From Micropterix aruncella (lineage: Eukaryota > Arthropoda > Insecta > Lepidoptera > Micropterigidae): DNA of 64,000 nt. The stretch is taken from the NCBI GenBank assembly GCA_944548615.1, contig OX155973.1:5841681-5905680 (forward strand). The letters are read 5' to 3'. The notes beneath the pieces are model-generated. The model searched no databases and had not been told where the DNA came from. It saw only the letters and a program-made list of their open reading frames with translations. How positions within the stretch are numbered: the first letter of the stretch is position 1; each line of letters begins with the position of its first letter. The position numbers and the translations under genes are program-made. Of the stretch, positions 12,277-64,000 are shown in pieces.

Positions 12277-13355
12277 TCTATACTAATATTATAAAGAGGT
12301 AAAGTTTGTGACGTTGTAGGAAGTAATCTCTGGATCTACTGAACCGATTTTGACAATTCTTTTACAGTAGAAAGCCACGTTATTTGTGAGCGTCATAGGC
12401 TATATAATAATCCGAAAAATGGAAAAACCTTTTCCCTGGTAGTCGGATTTGCAAAGTAAGTCGGAGAATAAACGGTCGAACGAAAACGTTTCTTACTAAC
12501 GCTGCCTTAACGATAAGAGACATATGATTAAGTTCTAGAGAAAAGTTGTAGAGCTTGATAATGCCTACAAAAAAGTCAGCGACAGCATATGTCTAACTTT
12601 TATATTTAAGTCACAAAAAGTAGTATTTTATATTAAAAAAATAATTTTAATCGTTAGGTCACGTTCATGACCTCTGGATCTACTGAACCGATTTTGAAAA
12701 TTCTTCTACCAATAGAAAGCCACGTTATTTGTGGGTGTCATAGGCTATATACTAAACCGAAGAATGAAGACTTTTTCGTGGTAGTTGGATTTGCAATGTA
12801 AGTCGGAGAAAAAACGGTCGAACGAAATCGTTTCTAACTAACGCTGCCTTAACGATGAGAGATGTATGATTATACTCTAGAGAAAAGTTGTAGACCTTGA
12901 TAATGCCTACAAAAAAGTTAGCGACAACATATTTATAACTTTTATATTTAAGTCACAAAAAGTAGTATTTTATATTTAAAAATTAATTTAAATCGTTAGG
13001 TCGTGTTTATTGGTCATATTATCAACAATTATGCATTCTTATCAAAATAAGTAAATTTATCGTCTCACGTGTTTAAAACCAAAGACTTTTCCCTTTTACT
13101 GCATATAATTTCCCTTTTACTGCATAAATAGTTAAAGAGATAATACGATCACAAATAAGACACTCAGAAGAAGACACTTACAAATAACGGTAATATAGTC
13201 AAATTGGCATGCAAATATATATGCAGTAAAAATATAACCCTTCTTTTGGTAATCAGGAAATAAATCATAGCACTCAGTACTAACCGAACCACACTCATAA
13301 TTTCATCACAGGAAAAAAGTTTTACCGCCCAACGAAGTGGGCACGGGTCAGCTAG
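12277..13355 (+). mobile_element. Non-autonomous Helitron with internal tandem duplication
   Basis: It starts TCTATACTAATATTATAAAG and ends GGGTCAGCTAG, inserted between A and T. The 3' hairpin is GCCCAACGAAGTGGGC (13327-13342). A block of about 344 bp beginning CTCTGGATCTACTGAACCG occurs twice (12328 and 12672). The shorter relative is 3656-4396. Confidence 0.9.
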
Positions 13356-13450
13356 TTATGAATATACTGAACACACCAGTCCAGTCAACAATCGCCAAGG
13401 TAGGACTGGCGTGCACAAAAATAAAACTATAATAAATTAAAACCAACTTA

Positions 13451-13456
13451 TTTAAT
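13451..13456 (-). terminator. Probable poly(A) signal of the collagen gene
   Basis: ATTAAA lies about 135 nt after the collagen stop codon and is followed by a T/G-rich stretch (13380-13440 read on the minus strand). A Helitron ends 95 bp further on (13355), so the 3' UTR is short or runs into transposon sequence. Confidence 0.55.
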
Positions 13457-13587
13457 CGAAAACAATATTTACAAATTATTTACAGTCCGTTGCTAACCTA
13501 GGCTTAAGGTACAATAAGTTACGTATATACAAAGGCAGTGGTTTTCTTCCGCCGGCTTCTCCGTCTTGAGGTATGTTTGCTTCAAAG

Positions 13588-62132
<48,545 letters not shown>

Positions 62133-62154
62133 CTGTAAATTTATTTGGAAATCT

Positions 62155-62310
62155 AGAGGTGAGACTTTTTCGTACATCCGTCTGGCCTCTCGGCCCATCG
62201 CGTCGGGCCCCTGGAACCCCGTCTCGCTCTGAGGCCCCGGTCGCCTGAGGCCCCGTGTCACTCTTGGGGCCTGGGATACCTTCTGAACCGCCTCGAGAGC
62301 CGTGGAAACC
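62155..62310 (-). pseudogene. Degenerate tandem copy of collagen exon 1
   Basis: The minus strand repeats exon 1 with its flanks: the same acceptor sequence (AAATTTATTTACAG read across copies), then GFHGSRG, GSEGIPGPKSDTG. Small deletions then destroy the Gly-X-Y register (ATGASERDGVPGARRDG). A Gly of a triplet is Ser (PKSDTG). No donor is preserved at the homologous place. It is inferred to be a tandem duplication of exon plus intron that decayed; it should be spliced out or skipped. Confidence 0.85.
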
Positions 62311-62313
62311 CTG

Positions 62314-63246
62314 TAAATTTATTTAGAGATCTAGTAGTGAGACTTTGTCGTCCATTCGTTTGTATGTGTGTTTTTTTGTTTGTTTGTTTATACCCGTAAT
62401 GACGTCAGCAAAGTGGCGATTGCCCTGCTAAAGGGGCGCTGACGTAGTTTATTTATTTCATTTAATGGATGGTTGTAAAATCGTTTTCCCTTTCAAACGT
62501 CATCTCTAATTAAACAGTGATTTGGTATTTTATTTTGGTTCATCAACGTCTGAACATTAATTGGTGGCACGTTAAGCCGGTGCATTCGGTGGAAGTAAAT
62601 CAGGGCAAAGAGCTATCAAGTTTGCAGCTGACGAGAGCGGTTCAGAAGAGCCGTCTTCGCGGTCAGCGGCAAGGCGGCTATTTTACAGTTCCAGTCGTAA
62701 ACAGCGCCCCCACCGAAGGCGGCGTCCTGGGCAGCCACTATAGTCTACAATTTATTTTTATTTTTGAGGATTATCTATAAAGCAGATCACAAACTGTTAA
62801 CTTTACCGGTGTTCAAAGTGTACTTCGTTTAAAAAATATCACTGGGATCACGGAAATATCATCATTATTCCAGAAAACATTAAGATAAAAGGTCATTAGG
62901 TACAAGGGAAACTTTAAAATACCAAAACATCTAACGTTCTTTGCAATGTTACTACAACTTTTTTGCTCCTAGTTTGGCTAATAATATGAGTAAAAATATA
63001 TTGGGAATAAGCTGAAAACAGCAAAAATATAGCCTTACATTATAATTAATTAACCTTGCTAGAAAAGACACGGATAAAAACATGTATGACTATTTTTTGT
63101 ATTTTTTTTTTTTGGTATGCACATATGCTTATTTTATTTGAATATTTATTATATACGTACTATTACTAAATATTTTTTTATTACCTATTATTAATTATTT
63201 ATTATTACTTAGTCAGTTTTAAAAATATTATGTAGTATTAAATAAA
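62314..63246. other. Upstream interval, no collagen exon or gene seen
   Basis: No Gly-X-Y frame is present. The flank of the pseudo-exon continues to about 62360. Beyond it the sequence is AT-rich with T runs. Confidence 0.5.
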
Positions 63247-64000
63247 TAAAATAAATAAAATACAAACGGAGCTGCCATGGAATTCACCGAGCGGAGTCAA
63301 GCCCATCATATTACTATTTTTTACACTTCTGGGGGGTGAGCAGTGGATTCCGGACTAACGACCGGCTGTGGTAGGTTTAGGACAGCTGTCTTGCCAAATG
63401 TGAGCGTTCACCCTACTACCCATTCACTCCCCCTTCGAAGCCATAGAATTTACAATGCGGAAATTGCGGTTTTAGATATTTTTTTCTAGAAAAGAGTTGA
63501 TTATTTTTCTGGAAAGACCAAGATCTTAAAAGAGGTGAAATAGAGATTTAGCTGACAGCCACGAGCGCCAACTTGAACCGCATGAAGGTGAACAGTGAAG
63601 CCGTTTTGGGTGACGGCATTTGCGAGATCATAGTATTTATTTAATTTGTACTCGTCTTTTGGGATAGTTGATTCGCATGGAACAGTTAATTATACAATAA
63701 GGACCACCTCCCGAGATAGAGAGTAAAGAGTTATATCTGGACGGAGGGCTGTGCATCCGAGACTTTCAGGGAATTTATACTGCTTAGAGACCGAATCGAC
63801 CTCCAGAATTCAATCTGAAGCTTTCCCAACTATTGAGAAAGGTTACGTAGTTAAATGTTTATTGCCTATAGAGCCATCCCGTACAAACTGTATTGGGGGT
63901 TTGGAGGGTACTGTCAAACCCTTGTTGGCACGAGCCACTGAGAGGTTAATTACCTCGCGAATAACAGCGAGAACTTTGTCATGGTAGTAAGTGTACCGTC
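63247..64000 (-). mobile_element. RLE-type LINE, CCHC to 3' end, runs off the right edge
   Basis: The minus strand, entering from the right edge, reads GRYTYYHDKVLAVIREVINL near 63930-64000, matching the left-edge copy. It then reads KGLTVPSKPPIQFVRDGSIG, LRPDITLYSLSREVVLI, a stop where Glu is expected, LTVPCESTIPKDEYKLNKYY, and HLHAVQVGARG. The 3' UTR ends in GGCAGCTCCGTTTGTATTTT ATTT. Stops and a frameshift (near 63555) show decay. It links the RT part at 1-1230 to the endonuclease part. Confidence 0.85.

Noticed and set aside
62314..63246. Further collagen exons upstream of exon 1
   Set aside because: No Gly-X-Y frame with splice sites occurs between the pseudo-exon and the LINE at the right edge.

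Overview
The window is animal nuclear DNA: AT-rich, intron-split, and saturated with eukaryotic transposons. Helitrons, hATs, Harbinger-, mariner- and piggyBac-like elements, many LINE clades and a Penelope relic point to an arthropod, most likely an insect. The Helitron ends look lepidopteran, but that placement is only a leaning. No bacterial-type gene, operon, CRISPR array or rRNA is present.

One host gene is recognisable: the 3' two-thirds of a fibrillar (COLFI-type) procollagen on the minus strand. Eighteen coding exons run from 62132 down to a stop at 13588, with an ATTAAA poly(A) signal near 13451. All 17 introns have GT..AG ends and all junction phases agree. The joined product is 939 residues: 218 uninterrupted Gly-X-Y triplets (residues 1-654), a telopeptide/linker with a furin-like RSRR site, and a complete C-propeptide. 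The N-terminal part lies beyond the right edge. Only 2.8 kb of about 48.5 kb is coding; most of the rest is transposon sequence.

Region by region: 1-13 kb, downstream of the gene, holds an RT-bearing LINE at the left edge, three non-autonomous Helitrons, a nearly intact CR1-like LINE, a Penelope GIY-YIG relic and Harbinger-like MITEs. The 13.7-25.7 kb intron contains a 3.5 kb hAT with perfect 8-bp target duplications and a nested stack of LINE plus MITEs. The 25.9-40.8 kb introns carry a solo LTR, two more hATs, an RTE-like LINE and strong hairpins. At 40.8-62.1 kb, twelve triple-helix exons alternate with MITEs, LINE fragments, a Helitron helicase relic split by a LINE, an unclassified dispersed repeat (about eight copies), a solo LTR and a tRNA-derived SINE head. 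At 62.1-64 kb there is a decayed tandem copy of exon 1 and another copy of the left-edge LINE family.

The main points of interest are the collagen exon architecture (a buried 54-bp module cut by phase-1 introns), a C-propeptide with an altered Ca/Cys loop, a MITE within 5 bp of a splice donor, the pseudo-exon, a LINE family with a restriction-like endonuclease domain, and several datable nested insertions.
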